58,247 bases of DNA from Bacillota bacterium (GCA_017436705.1 JAFSCP010000033.1:1-58247), one strand, 5' to 3'; positions 50,384 to 58,247 are shown, counted from the stretch's first letter. Translations and numbers: made by a program. The notes: generated from the sequence alone by a model not told the origin.

Positions 50384-51925
50384 TTATTTTAAAGTTACTA
50401 CTTTTTCTACTGCTTCTAAAATAGAATTGTCCTTTACCATTTCGTCAAACTTCTGCAGATAAGGAAGCATGATGATATCTTCTTCCACAGGATCTGCTAT
50501 GCTGCGGATGAAATCGTATGCAGCTCTTGTTGCCGGTGCCAGATTGTCGATGCCGTGCTGCCCCATTTCCTGACGGAGCCAGATTGCCTGTGCTGCAGTG
50601 GAAAGTTCAATACCAATAACCTTCTGTGCATTATCCAGCACCATTGCTGCTGTTCTTGCAGATGTGGAACCCATGGATACATGGTCTTCCTGGTTTGCTG
50701 AAGTAGGAATGGAATCCACACATGCAGGATGATCATATACCTTGTTTTCGGATACCATAGATGCAGCTGCATACTGTGCAATCATGTAACCGGAGTTGAG
50801 TCCGCCGTTCTTTACCAGGAATGCAGGAAGGCCTTCGGACAGAGCCGGATTTACAAGTCTTTCCTGTCTTCTTTCGGATACATTTGCCAGTTCGGAAATT
50901 GCAATCTTCAGGAAGTCAAATGCCAGTGCCATAGGCTGACCGTGGAAATTGCCGCCGCTGATTACTTCATCGTGATCAGGGAATACAATCGGGTTATCTG
51001 TAACTGCATTGATTTCTCTGGAAACAGCTTCATAAACATACTTGATGGCATCTCTTGATGCACCGTGAATCTGCGGCAGACATCTCTGAGAATATGGATC
51101 CTGTACTTTAGTTGCATGGAGCGGCAGTGCGTTTCTGGAGCCTTCCAGTAAAATACGCATGTTTTCTGCAGTGTCCATCTGGCCCTGATGTCCACGGAGT
51201 TCGTGTGTCTTAGGGTCATAAGCCTTTGCGATTGCGTGCAGCGCTTCACCAGTGAGCGCACCTGCGATGTCTGCGATCTTTGTCAGATTCATAGCATCGT
51301 ACAGTGTATTCAGACCAACTGCAGTGAGCATCTGTGTACCGTTGTTGAGAGCAAGACCTTCCTTGGAAGCCAGTTCCACAGGAGTCAGTCCCGCCGCAGC
51401 GAAAGCATCCTTGGCTTCGATTACTTCGCCTTTATATTCTACCATTCCCAGGCCAATCAGGCCAAGAGCGATACAGGAAAGCGGTGCCAGGTCACCGGAT
51501 GCACCTACTGAGCCTTTTTCCGGAACGATTGGATGGATGCCCGCATTAAGCATATCAATAAGTGTCTGCAGCGTTTCCAGACGGATACCGGAATTACCTC
51601 TGGACAAAGAGTTTGCTCTCAGCAGCATTGCCGCTCTTACATACTTGCGTTCGTAAGGCTTACCCATTGCACAGGTATGAGACATGATCAGGTTTTTCTG
51701 CAGCTTTGCAGTGTCTTCTGCAGAAATTGATACGTTTGCAAACTTACCAAAGCCGGTAGTCAGACCATATACAACTGCCTTGTCTTCTACCTTCTTTTCT
51801 ACATAGGCTCTTGCTTTCTTTACCGCTTCAACAGCTTCAGGGGTTAATTCTACCTTTTCGTCGTGGCGACAAACTCTGATAACCTGCTCAACTGTCAGGT
51901 CGCGTCCGTTAATCATTACTGCCAT
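50384..51925 (-). CDS. hutH: Histidine ammonia-lyase
   Basis: A 513-residue enzyme removing ammonia from L-histidine to give urocanate, the first step of the pathway. The MIO electrophile forms from Ala-Ser-Gly in GSVGASGDLAPLS (about 140-152). Also present are TTGFGKFANVSI (catalytic Tyr loop just before), SRGNSGIRLE and QEDHVSMGSTSA. First gene of the hut operon; the leader carries a 22-bp perfect palindrome. Confidence 0.97.
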   Translation of the reverse strand: MAVMINGRDLTVEQVIRVCRHDEKVELTPEAVEAVKKARAYVEKKVEDKAVVYGLTTGFGKFANVSISAEDTAKLQKNLIMSHTCAMGKPYERKYVRAAMLLRANSLSRGNSGIRLETLQTLIDMLNAGIHPIVPEKGSVGASGDLAPLSCIALGLIGLGMVEYKGEVIEAKDAFAAAGLTPVELASKEGLALNNGTQMLTAVGLNTLYDAMNLTKIADIAGALTGEALHAIAKAYDPKTHELRGHQGQMDTAENMRILLEGSRNALPLHATKVQDPYSQRCLPQIHGASRDAIKYVYEAVSREINAVTDNPIVFPDHDEVISGGNFHGQPMALAFDFLKIAISELANVSERRQERLVNPALSEGLPAFLVKNGGLNSGYMIAQYAAASMVSENKVYDHPACVDSIPTSANQEDHVSMGSTSARTAAMVLDNAQKVIGIELSTAAQAIWLRQEMGQHGIDNLAPATRAAYDFIRSIADPVEEDIIMLPYLQKFDEMVKDNSILEAVEKVVTLK

Positions 51926-51962
51926 AATTCTTCCTCTCCATTTCTCTAATATTTAACCGATT

Positions 51963-51984
51963 ATTTTGTATAATTATACAAAAT
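51963..51984. promoter_or_regulatory. Perfect 22-bp palindrome in the hutH leader, candidate GntR operator
   Basis: Half-site ATTTTGTATAA and its exact complement, centred at 51973/51974, between the -10 box and the hutH start. The GTAT/ATAC core resembles FadR-type GntR operators, and TTTGT/ACAAA recurs at 45443-45457. Confidence 0.65.
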
Positions 51985-52009
51985 CAACTAACATTTTTCT
52001 TTGACTAAT

Positions 52010-52015
52010 ATTATA
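52010..52015 (-). promoter_or_regulatory. -10 element of the hut operon
   Basis: TATAAT on the minus strand, about 85 bases before hutH. The -35 is poor (TGGCAT at 17-base spacing), suggesting need for activation or a weak promoter. Confidence 0.45.
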
Positions 52016-52204
52016 GTATTTTTGAAAAAAATATGCCAGTCTTTTTTTCTTAAAATCTGCTAATTTCAAGGCTGTTCGTGATTTTTTCACATTATGTTCC
52101 CGTCTGAAAGCCCCGATATTTTTTCGATTTACCGCATTAAACTTTTATCGCTTTATCGTGAATAATTATAAGGTCGGCACATTTTTCACAATAGCTTTTG
52201 CATG

Positions 52205-52218
52205 TGAAAGCGCTTATC
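52205..52218. promoter_or_regulatory. Candidate catabolite-responsive element (CcpA cre)
   Basis: TGAAAGCGCTTATC matches the Firmicute cre consensus TGWNANCGNTNWCA at 12 of 14 positions, about 190 bases upstream of the hut -10. Carbon repression of hut by CcpA is known in Bacillus. The surrounding gene-free stretch 52040-52290 otherwise shows only an imperfect hairpin (about 52209-52250). Confidence 0.4.
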
Positions 52219-52294
52219 CGTTGAAAACAGGGGCTTCGGGGGATTAGTGCTCTGTCTGTGTTTTTTCCGGGCGGCTTTCCGCAAAATTTCCGAT

Positions 52295-52325
52295 AAAAAA
52301 GCCCCGGAAAGAAAATTTCCAGGGC
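52295..52325 (-). terminator. Terminator downstream of the LysR gene (second)
   Basis: GCCC and GGAAA arms pair with TTTCC and GGGC around five bases (52301-52325), then six T on the minus strand. Confidence 0.8.
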
Positions 52326-52357
52326 GCGGTTGTGCGGTTTATACAGTTTTTATACAA

Positions 52358-52382
52358 AACCGGTTTTATTTTACCGCCGGTT
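52358..52382 (-). terminator. Weak terminator directly after the LysR gene (first)
   Basis: AACCGG pairs with CCGGTT around 13 bases; only a short T tract follows, which may be why the second terminator exists. Confidence 0.5.
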
Positions 52383-52392
52383 CTCATTGATT

Positions 52393-53280
52393 TTAATTTT
52401 TATCTTCAGTTTCAAAATATGTTACACAGTAATTCATAAATGCCTCTGCTGATTTTGACAATTTCTTTTCTTTTTTCCAGAACAGTGCCATCTTCCGGTG
52501 TACATTCTGTTCCAATGGAATATAAACGCAATCGTCAAAAAAGTCCGCGCGTTTGATTGCATCACTGGCTAATATGATTCCTATTTTCTGTTCAAATAAT
52601 TTTTTGCGCATGGTGTAGTCACACCTTGCAATAACATTAGGTTCTACACCTACTTCATTGAAAAGTTTGTACGAAAACCTTGTAAATCCAGTACCTTCCG
52701 GCTGAAAAATAAATGGTTCTTCTTTACATTCATCCAGGGAAATGCTGGTTCTTTCTGCAAATTTATGTGAAGATGGAACACAAACATAAATTTTATCATC
52801 TGATACTACTCTGAAATCCATATACGGGGACGAGAAATCATTCAAACCAGCCAGAATTATATCTGCTTCCATATTTGGTAATGCCTTCTGAATTGCATCA
52901 ATATCACAGGTTTGCTGGGTAACCGTGTAACACGGAAACTGCGCCATAAAACTTGCCAGAAGATCACCATACAGCATAGGACTGTTGAACGCTACATTAA
53001 GGGTTTCTCTGCCCCGGTTATGTATAGTATTAAGTTCCGAATTGGCCTGTTTCAATAGCTCAAGGATTTGTTCAACATATTTAAGATAAACTGTTCCTGA
53101 CTGTGTCAACACAAGGCCGGATGGTGTTCTCTCAAATAATGTGACGCCCAGTTCATTTTCAAGTCTTGAAATTGAATTGCTTAAAGCAGTCTGTGATACA
53201 TATAGCTTCGATGCCAGGCGTCCCATATTTTTTTCATTTGCAAGTGCACTGAAATACTGAAGTTGTTTGATACTTGGCAT
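52393..53280 (-). CDS. LysR-family transcriptional regulator
   Basis: A 295-residue regulator with the N-terminal LysR HTH (MPSIKQLQYFSALANEKNMGRLASKLYVSQTALSNSISRLENELGVTLFERTPSGLVLT) and a two-lobed periplasmic-binding-type effector domain (about 90-290). Start at 53280 set by GGAGGTGA; an in-frame start ten codons upstream lacks a ribosome site. It is divergent from the CoA-transferase operon, the classic arrangement for a LysR that senses the pathway substrate or a CoA ester. Confidence 0.92.
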   Translation of the reverse strand: MPSIKQLQYFSALANEKNMGRLASKLYVSQTALSNSISRLENELGVTLFERTPSGLVLTQSGTVYLKYVEQILELLKQANSELNTIHNRGRETLNVAFNSPMLYGDLLASFMAQFPCYTVTQQTCDIDAIQKALPNMEADIILAGLNDFSSPYMDFRVVSDDKIYVCVPSSHKFAERTSISLDECKEEPFIFQPEGTGFTRFSYKLFNEVGVEPNVIARCDYTMRKKLFEQKIGIILASDAIKRADFFDDCVYIPLEQNVHRKMALFWKKEKKLSKSAEAFMNYCVTYFETEDKN

Positions 53281-53325
53281 AATATTCACCTCCACTTTAT
53301 CCTGCACCACATTTTCGTGATATTG

Positions 53326-53354
53326 TTAACACGCATTTTATATTTTATTAAACT
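53326..53354 (+). promoter_or_regulatory. Possible promoter of the CoA-transferase operon
   Basis: TTAACA, 17-base spacer, TAAACT; imperfect boxes as expected for an activator-dependent promoter. Confidence 0.35.
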
Positions 53355-53363
53355 AAAAGTCAA
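53335..53363 (-). promoter_or_regulatory. Sigma-A promoter of the LysR gene
   Basis: Minus strand TTGACT (53363-53358), 17-base spacer, TAAAAT (53340-53335). Confidence 0.7.
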
Positions 53364-53373
53364 TGATAAAATA
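53341..53373. promoter_or_regulatory. Candidate LysR-binding inverted repeat
   Basis: TATTTTATTA (53341-53350) and TGATAAAATA (53364-53373), 9 of 10 complementary, straddling the divergent promoters; fits LysR autoregulation plus activation. Confidence 0.4.
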
Positions 53374-53421
53374 AAAACACAACAAAGTTCCGGAACATAA
53401 TAAACTTTGAGGAGGAAATTA

Positions 53422-54642
53422 ATGGATACAATGCTAAAAGGGATTCTTGACGGTGTCAAGGTTCTTGGAATTGAACAACAAATTGCCGGTCCAAGCTGTA
53501 CAATGCTCCTTTCCGATTTCGGCGCAGATGTTATTAAAATGGAACGTCCCGGCTCTGGTGACGCTGCCCGTGAAATGGCTCCTATAATCAGAACTGACTC
53601 CGGCGACGTTGAAAGTGGATATTTCTGCCGGTTTAACCGCGGGAAAAAAAGTATTACTCTCAACATTCAGGATGAAGCAGCACAGGAAATTCTGTGGAAA
53701 CTTATTGAAGAAGCAGATATTGTAGTTGAAAACCTCAAGCCTGGCTTAATGGATAAACTAGGTTTCACATGGGACAAAATCCATGCTATGAAGCCGGAAC
53801 TTGTATATGTTGCAATCAGCGGCTTTGGCAGAAGCAAGAAATACGAGGGTCCATACTCCAAACGCCTGGCATACGATATCATTGCCCAGGCAATGTCGGG
53901 ACAGATGCAGGCATGTGGCAGCGATCCTGATGGACCTCCAACATGGCTTGGTTTCTCTCTCGGGGATGTGGGTACTGGTCTTTATGCTACAATTGCTGCC
54001 TTGGTCGGTTATATTGACCGCCTCAAAACAGGCAAAGGCGATTACTATGATGTTGCTATGTATGATTCCATGATGGCCATCGCTGAAAGAACTCACAATA
54101 TTTATCAGTTCACAGGAAAGGTAACCGGACGCGGACCAGATAAACTTATTGCGCCTTGGGGACCGTTCAAATGTGCTGATGGTTATGTTGCCCTCATGGT
54201 TCCAACAGAAGCAATGTGGAAAAAATTCTGTCTTGGAATTGATCATCCTGAAATGTTGGAAGACCCGGATCTTCAGTCAGGACCAGGTCGTGCCGCAAAT
54301 CTGAATAACAAGCTTATGCCTGTAATCACAGGATGGCTCAGTGATAAGACTAAGGAACAGGCTTGCGAATATCTCATGGCTAAGGGACTTCCTTGTGCAC
54401 CGGTTATGACAAGTGAAGACTGCGCCAATGATCCACACACCGAAGCCCGTAAGATGCTTGTTGACGTACCGGACGAAGTCCTGGGCAAGGTTCATGTTGT
54501 AGGTAATCCAATTAAGATGGAAAGCCGCGAAGCAGTTTACGGCATGATTCCTAAACTTGGTTCACATACACAAGAAATACTGGAATCTCTGGGTTATAGT
54601 GAAGAACAGATTCAGGAACTTAAAGCAAACGGCACAATTTAA
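53422..54642 (+). CDS. CoA-transferase, family III (CaiB/BaiF type)
   Basis: A 406-residue enzyme moving CoA between carboxylic acids. Family III features: LDGVKVLGIEQQIAGPSCTMLLSDFGADVIKME at the N-terminus, NRGKKSITLNI and the catalytic Asp in YDVAMYDSMMA (about 205-215). The start at 53422 follows GAGGAGG. First gene of an operon with a thiolase and carboxylate transporter, so it likely activates the imported acid to its CoA thioester. Confidence 0.93.
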   Translation: MDTMLKGILDGVKVLGIEQQIAGPSCTMLLSDFGADVIKMERPGSGDAAREMAPIIRTDSGDVESGYFCRFNRGKKSITLNIQDEAAQEILWKLIEEADIVVENLKPGLMDKLGFTWDKIHAMKPELVYVAISGFGRSKKYEGPYSKRLAYDIIAQAMSGQMQACGSDPDGPPTWLGFSLGDVGTGLYATIAALVGYIDRLKTGKGDYYDVAMYDSMMAIAERTHNIYQFTGKVTGRGPDKLIAPWGPFKCADGYVALMVPTEAMWKKFCLGIDHPEMLEDPDLQSGPGRAANLNNKLMPVITGWLSDKTKEQACEYLMAKGLPCAPVMTSEDCANDPHTEARKMLVDVPDEVLGKVHVVGNPIKMESREAVYGMIPKLGSHTQEILESLGYSEEQIQELKANGTI

Positions 54643-54663
54643 GAACAGGAGGTACTTAAGGAA

Positions 54664-55848
54664 ATGAAAAATGTAGTTATAGCTGCTGCATGCAGAACTC
54701 CATTTGATAAGTTCGGCGGCGTAATGAGAAGTGAGACAACTGTAGATTTAGGAGCTTTTGTAGTTTCAAAAGCTATCGAAAGAGCTGGCATCTCCCCTGC
54801 AGATGTTGAAGAAACTTACATTGGCATCAATATGCCTACTTCCAATCGTTCTATAGCACGCCAGATTGCAATAAATGCAGGAATTCCTGTAGAAAATAAT
54901 TCCACTACTGTAGACAGAGCATGCTGCTCTTCAATGGCTGCAATTGCAATGGCTATGCGTGCAATTCAGGTTGGAGAATGTGAAATCGCTGTAGGCGGTG
55001 GTTCAGAAAATATGAGCAATGTTCCTTACTTCCTTGAAGATATGCGTTGGGGTAAGAAAAGCGGTGATATTGTTCTTAAAGATATTATGGTTGTTTCCTG
55101 CCCATATACCCATGAACCTCGTGCTAAACAGGCCGGAGAGGTTGCGCTTGAGTACGGAATCACAAGAGAAGACCAGGACAAATGGGCATTTGAATGCCAG
55201 CAGAAATACGCTGCCGCAGATGCTGCAGGTAAATTTGATTGTGAAATCATTCCTTATACAGTTAAAGGTAAAAAGGAGGACATCATCATCGAAAAAGATC
55301 AGTCACCAAGACCTGGTACAACCTTAGAAGCCCTTGCCAAACTCAAAACCGTTAATGGCAGCCCGACAGTTACAGCAGGTAATGCCCCAGGACTTAATAC
55401 CGGTGCCAGCGCCCTTGTCCTTATGAGCGAGGAAGAAGCACAAAAGCGCGGCATCAAACCTCTGGCAACAATTATGTCCCATGCGCAGGCCTCTGGTCAT
55501 CCGAAGTATATTGCTTCAATTCCGGCAAATGCTGCGCAGAAAGCTCTGAAAAAAATTAATATGACCATTGATGAAATGGATATTATCGAGATCAATGAAG
55601 CATTTGCTGTTATGCCGCTTTGCTCTACCAAGCTTCTGGGCGAAGATGACCCTGAACGTATTGAAGCTCTCAGAGCAAAAACTAATGTCAACGGTGGCGC
55701 TATCGCTATAGGTCATCCTACAGGAGCAACCGGCGGCAGACTTCTCATGACTGCTGCTTATGAGCTTCAGCGCAGAGGCGGAGGTTACGCATGCTGCACT
55801 ATCTGTGGCGGTGTTGGCGAAGCCGAATGCTTTATTTTAAAAGTTTAA
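54664..55848 (+). CDS. Thiolase (acetyl-CoA acetyltransferase family) with altered second-cysteine motif
   Basis: A 394-residue thiolase that cleaves or forms 3-ketoacyl-CoA. The nucleophile Cys87 is in VDRACCSSM, where a glycine normally following is Ser. NEAFAV and the His motif GHPTGATGGR are intact. The C-terminal motif normally CxGGGxG reads CTICGGVG, placing Thr where the second catalytic Cys is expected and a Cys at the first Gly. Preceded by GGAGG. Its substrate may not be acetoacetyl-CoA. It lies in one operon with the CoA-transferase. Confidence 0.87.
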   Translation: MKNVVIAAACRTPFDKFGGVMRSETTVDLGAFVVSKAIERAGISPADVEETYIGINMPTSNRSIARQIAINAGIPVENNSTTVDRACCSSMAAIAMAMRAIQVGECEIAVGGGSENMSNVPYFLEDMRWGKKSGDIVLKDIMVVSCPYTHEPRAKQAGEVALEYGITREDQDKWAFECQQKYAAADAAGKFDCEIIPYTVKGKKEDIIIEKDQSPRPGTTLEALAKLKTVNGSPTVTAGNAPGLNTGASALVLMSEEEAQKRGIKPLATIMSHAQASGHPKYIASIPANAAQKALKKINMTIDEMDIIEINEAFAVMPLCSTKLLGEDDPERIEALRAKTNVNGGAIAIGHPTGATGGRLLMTAAYELQRRGGGYACCTICGGVGEAECFILKV

Positions 55849-55915
55849 TTTAAGATGTATTAGAAAAATATAAATCACACTTTTCTTATTTCATAGTATA
55901 GAAAGGAGACCAACT

Positions 55916-57241
55916 ATGGCTTCAAGTACATTAGGTATCATTATACTGGTCGTAACAGTCGTTTTATACGTTACAGAAGCGCTGCCTCTGGCTATGACTG
56001 CCATGATTTCATCTCTTGCAATGGGTCTGCTCATTCCAGAGATGTCCATTTCAAATATTTACTCTGGTTTTGGAAGTTCAACCGTTATGCTTGCAATCGG
56101 CATGGGTATCGTTGGTGAGGCACTCTTCAGAACCGGAATGGCAAAGAAATTAGGTAACGCTATCGTGAAATCACCTATCGCTAAAAATGAAAGACTTTTC
56201 ATTGCAGGAATCGTAACCATCACATCCATTATGAGTGCTTTCCTCTCCAACGTTGGAACCATAGCAATGTTTATACCGCTTATCGGTGTAGCTTCTGCAC
56301 AGTCAAAAGGCAGAATCCGCAATAAAATGGTAGTAATGGCTGCCGGAATGGGTACTGCTGTGGGTGGTGCTGCCACATTGGTAGGTTCAACTGCACAGCA
56401 GACAGCAAACAACATCCTTATGACAACTGCCGGATACGAAGAAGGCCTCAGCTTATTCAGTATGAGTGCTGTCGGTTTCATCCTCATAGGTGTAACAATC
56501 CTTTATTTCTCAACAATCGGTTATTCCCTCATGCAGCGCGTTTTCCGCAAATACAATGAAGAAGAAGCACTTAAAGTCCAGAATGTTACAGAAACTGTTG
56601 AAGAAGACTTCTCAGATATTCCTCAGTGGAAAGCTACCCTTTCCCTTGCGGTTCTTCTCCTTTGTATCGTTGGCTTCGTCCTGACAAGCTTCCAGCCTTT
56701 CAAGCAGTATCTCGATATCGGCGTGGTTGCTCTGCTAGGTGCAACTGCACTTATGTGTACCGGTTGTATCCCAGTAAAAGAGGCTATGTCCGAAGGCGTT
56801 GACTGGAATACAGTAATCATTCTCGGCGCTTGTACAGGTTTCGCAAAGGGCCTTGACGTTTCCGGAGGCGGCCGTGTAATCGCTGATTTCGTTCTTAATT
56901 TATTCGGCGGTCCTGAAGCATCTGCTGTAGTTCTGATGATCGTATGCGCATGTGTTACAACAGTTCTTACAAACTTTATGACAAATACTTCTCTGGCCGC
57001 AATGATGACACCAATAGTTATCCAGATGGCACTTCAGATGGGTATAAGCCCTGTTCCTTATGTAATTGTAATCGGCTGTATTGCCACTAACATTGCTACT
57101 GCAACACCTGTTGGTACTACTGCAGTTACAATGACGCTTCCAACAGGTTACAAGTATATGGACTATGTAAAAATAGGTCTGCCATTAAATGTGATTTTAC
57201 TGGCAACGGCATGTATTTTATGTCCGATTTTCTATCTGTAA
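55916..57241 (+). CDS. SLC13/DASS-family carboxylate transporter
   Basis: A 441-residue transporter of about 11-12 helices resembling the divalent-anion:Na+ symporter family. It has two related halves with SNVGTIAMFIPLI (about 108-120) and TNFMTNTSLAAMMTPIVI (about 346-363), the SNT-like hairpin motifs binding Na+ and carboxylate, and TATPVGTTAVTM near the end. It probably imports the dicarboxylate or aromatic acid used by the two enzymes upstream. It is 67 bp after the thiolase, with its own AAGGAG ribosome site, and ends at a terminator. Confidence 0.87.
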   Translation: MASSTLGIIILVVTVVLYVTEALPLAMTAMISSLAMGLLIPEMSISNIYSGFGSSTVMLAIGMGIVGEALFRTGMAKKLGNAIVKSPIAKNERLFIAGIVTITSIMSAFLSNVGTIAMFIPLIGVASAQSKGRIRNKMVVMAAGMGTAVGGAATLVGSTAQQTANNILMTTAGYEEGLSLFSMSAVGFILIGVTILYFSTIGYSLMQRVFRKYNEEEALKVQNVTETVEEDFSDIPQWKATLSLAVLLLCIVGFVLTSFQPFKQYLDIGVVALLGATALMCTGCIPVKEAMSEGVDWNTVIILGACTGFAKGLDVSGGGRVIADFVLNLFGGPEASAVVLMIVCACVTTVLTNFMTNTSLAAMMTPIVIQMALQMGISPVPYVIVIGCIATNIATATPVGTTAVTMTLPTGYKYMDYVKIGLPLNVILLATACILCPIFYL

Positions 57242-57263
57242 GTCTTTATAATAATATTTCAAT

Positions 57264-57298
57264 AAAGAGCCCTGCATGTTTTAATGTAGGGTTCTTTG
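57264..57298 (+). terminator. Terminator of the CoA-transferase operon
   Basis: AAAGAGCCCTGCAT pairs with the AATGTAGGGTTCTTT arm (G-U pairs), then T-rich sequence. Confidence 0.75.
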
Positions 57299-57303
57299 CA
57301 TAT

Positions 57304-57327
57304 AAAAACGGGCAGTTTCCTGCCCGT
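57304..57327 (-). terminator. Terminator of the Rpn-family gene
   Basis: ACGGGCA pairs with TGCCCGT around six bases, followed by TTTTT on the minus strand. Confidence 0.85.
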
Positions 57328-57338
57328 CGCTAAGCAAA

Positions 57339-58157
57339 CTATTCCAGTCCGAATTCCTTCAGAAGCTGCTTCTGGAATTCCGGTTCCTCCGTTGCCTTTT
57401 TTAAATCGTTTATCCGGCCTGCATTTATTAGCAGCGAGGTCAGTTTATTCAGTCTTTCACGTTCTTCCTCGCGGCCCCTACGTTCTGCCAGCGTATTCTT
57501 TCTCAAATATTCATCTTCAAGTGTAGCCATGTTTGCCACCTCCTCGTCGCTCTGGTACCTGAGGACCATCTGGTGTATCATTTCCACAAACCAGTCACCT
57601 TCATCAACTTCCTCGGTATTTATGTAGTGGAACAATCCTTGCAGTTCCTGCGGCACCTTCTCCTGCGCACATTTTGTATTCAATATTATAATATACGAAC
57701 CATCGCCGCATGGCAACTGTAATCTTTTGTCAATCCGTTCGAAGGCGTACACTGCCTCTCCCTGATTATAATAGTCAAAACGGCAGAGAAATATTACGAA
57801 GCTTTGTTTAAGATCGCCGTAGGGCCTGCCTTTTTCGAGATGCGCCACATCAATGGCAGCAGAGTAGTAGCGGCCGCGCTGAGGCAGGTCTTCCTCGCGG
57901 GCAACCTGCATTTCGATATTGTACCAGCTCTCGTCATCGTCAAAGAGCACGTCCAACCGTACAGACTTGGAATACACACCGGGAATTACAGTCGCCTCTG
58001 TGGTTACAGTAGCAATTTCACGGACTTTTACATCTGCTATCTTCCGGTTCGAAAAGAGCCTCTGCAGGAATTCCTTGCTGACATGCTGATGCTGCATAAT
58101 CTTGGCGAACATAATCTGGCTGTTGAAGGGATAACGGATCTCATTATTTTTCGTCAT
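57339..58157 (-). CDS. Rpn family recombination-promoting nuclease / PD-(D/E)XK transposase-like protein
   Basis: A 272-residue protein of the PF12784-type family. The PD-(D/E)XK core is visible as LDVLFDDDESWYNIEMQVA (about 69-87; Asp and the Glu-x-Gln catalytic strand), followed by RGRYYSAAIDVAHLEKGRPYGDLKQSFVIFLC. The C-terminus is helical and variable (AERRGREEERERLNKL). Such genes occur singly in many copies in gut Firmicutes; there are no inverted repeats or target duplications here. It has AGGAGG before the start. Confidence 0.85.
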   Translation of the reverse strand: MTKNNEIRYPFNSQIMFAKIMQHQHVSKEFLQRLFSNRKIADVKVREIATVTTEATVIPGVYSKSVRLDVLFDDDESWYNIEMQVAREEDLPQRGRYYSAAIDVAHLEKGRPYGDLKQSFVIFLCRFDYYNQGEAVYAFERIDKRLQLPCGDGSYIIILNTKCAQEKVPQELQGLFHYINTEEVDEGDWFVEMIHQMVLRYQSDEEVANMATLEDEYLRKNTLAERRGREEERERLNKLTSLLINAGRINDLKKATEEPEFQKQLLKEFGLE

Positions 58158-58170
58158 AATCTTTCCTCCT

Positions 58171-58201
58171 GTTGAAAATACACGCTTTTTTCAACATTAT
58201 A
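58171..58201 (-). promoter_or_regulatory. -10 box and leader inverted repeat of the Rpn-family gene
   Basis: TATAAT on the minus strand (58201-58196) with no clear -35, followed in the leader by an 8-bp perfect inverted repeat, GTTGAAAA (58171-58178) and TTTTCAAC (58188-58195). It could hide or expose the ribosome site. Nothing else is seen up to 58247. Confidence 0.4.
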
Positions 58202-58247
58202 CAGCACAGTTCGTGGGTATTTAAGAGGGTTTTCATCGCAAGTTCCG

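Noticed and set aside
52020-52040. TGGCAT on the minus strand upstream of hutH, a possible sigma-54 promoter.
   Set aside because: The bases at -12 read TTTC, not TTGC.
57339-58157. Considered as an insertion sequence because the family is sometimes labelled transposase.
   Set aside because: No terminal inverted repeats or target duplication; a stand-alone nuclease gene with its own terminator.
1-58247. Looked for CRISPR arrays, tRNA, rRNA, T-box or common riboswitch leaders and prophage genes.
   Set aside because: None seen by eye; short or divergent elements could be missed without covariance searches.

Overview
The window looks like chromosome of an anaerobic, endospore-forming Firmicute (class Clostridia). 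The evidence is the sporulation genes (spoIIR, a sipL-like DUF3794/LysM gene), a class B sortase, Hsp33, a complete folate-dependent histidine-utilisation operon, and typical Gram-positive ribosome binding sites and sigma-A promoters. An Anaerovoracaceae (Family XIII)-like gut or sediment anaerobe is my best guess from gene content, but I cannot confirm it. There are no rRNA, tRNA, CRISPR, prophage or IS genes.

Layout. 131-1239: an ECF sigma factor and its membrane-anchored partner. 1402-1696: a promoterless winged-helix gene fragment between two copies of one terminator. 1740-8759: a six-gene minus-strand housekeeping run (phosphoglucomutase, Hsp33, D-Ala-D-Ala ligase, DUF1934, DUF1846, ClC transporter). 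8947-10188: HtrA protease. 10252-12726: spoIIR and sipL. 12844-15927: tadA, an Ig-like membrane protein, ispE and a GntR regulator. 16326-17995: three small genes (unknown, CvpA, NrdD-tail-like).

18089-28888 is the most interesting part. It holds two tandem amidinotransferase/arginine-deiminase-like paralogues, a convergent operon of two YtcJ-type amidohydrolases around a cyclic-imidase/PuuE-type deacetylase, two paralogous PAS-AAA+-Fis sigma-54 activators, and an APC amino-acid permease. Near-consensus -24/-12 (sigma-54) promoters precede exactly the two enzyme operons and the permease, with shared candidate activator sites upstream. This reads as one dedicated sigma-54 regulon for uptake and stepwise C-N bond hydrolysis of an unidentified nitrogenous compound. 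No pathway I know matches it.

28977-43617: NSS transporter, alanine racemase and MATE exporter, nuclease, LURP-one protein, RocB-like peptidase, XRE membrane regulator, a YtrA-type GntR/ABC operon, acetamidase/formamidase, a CofE-like ligase, a DUF2284 protein, and a divergent amidohydrolase homologue that has lost all its recognisable metal ligands. 43633-43828 may encode a small RNA. 43903-51925: sortase B, an FCD-type GntR regulator and the hut operon (hutH-hutU-hutI-cyclodeaminase-formiminotransferase), which converts histidine to glutamate, ammonia and a one-carbon folate. 52393-57241: a LysR regulator divergent from a CoA-transferase, a thiolase and an SLC13 carboxylate transporter. The window ends with an Rpn/PD-(D/E)XK nuclease-family gene.

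The overall theme is amino-acid and nitrogen-compound catabolism under several local regulators. Functional names are from motif recognition only; no database search was run.
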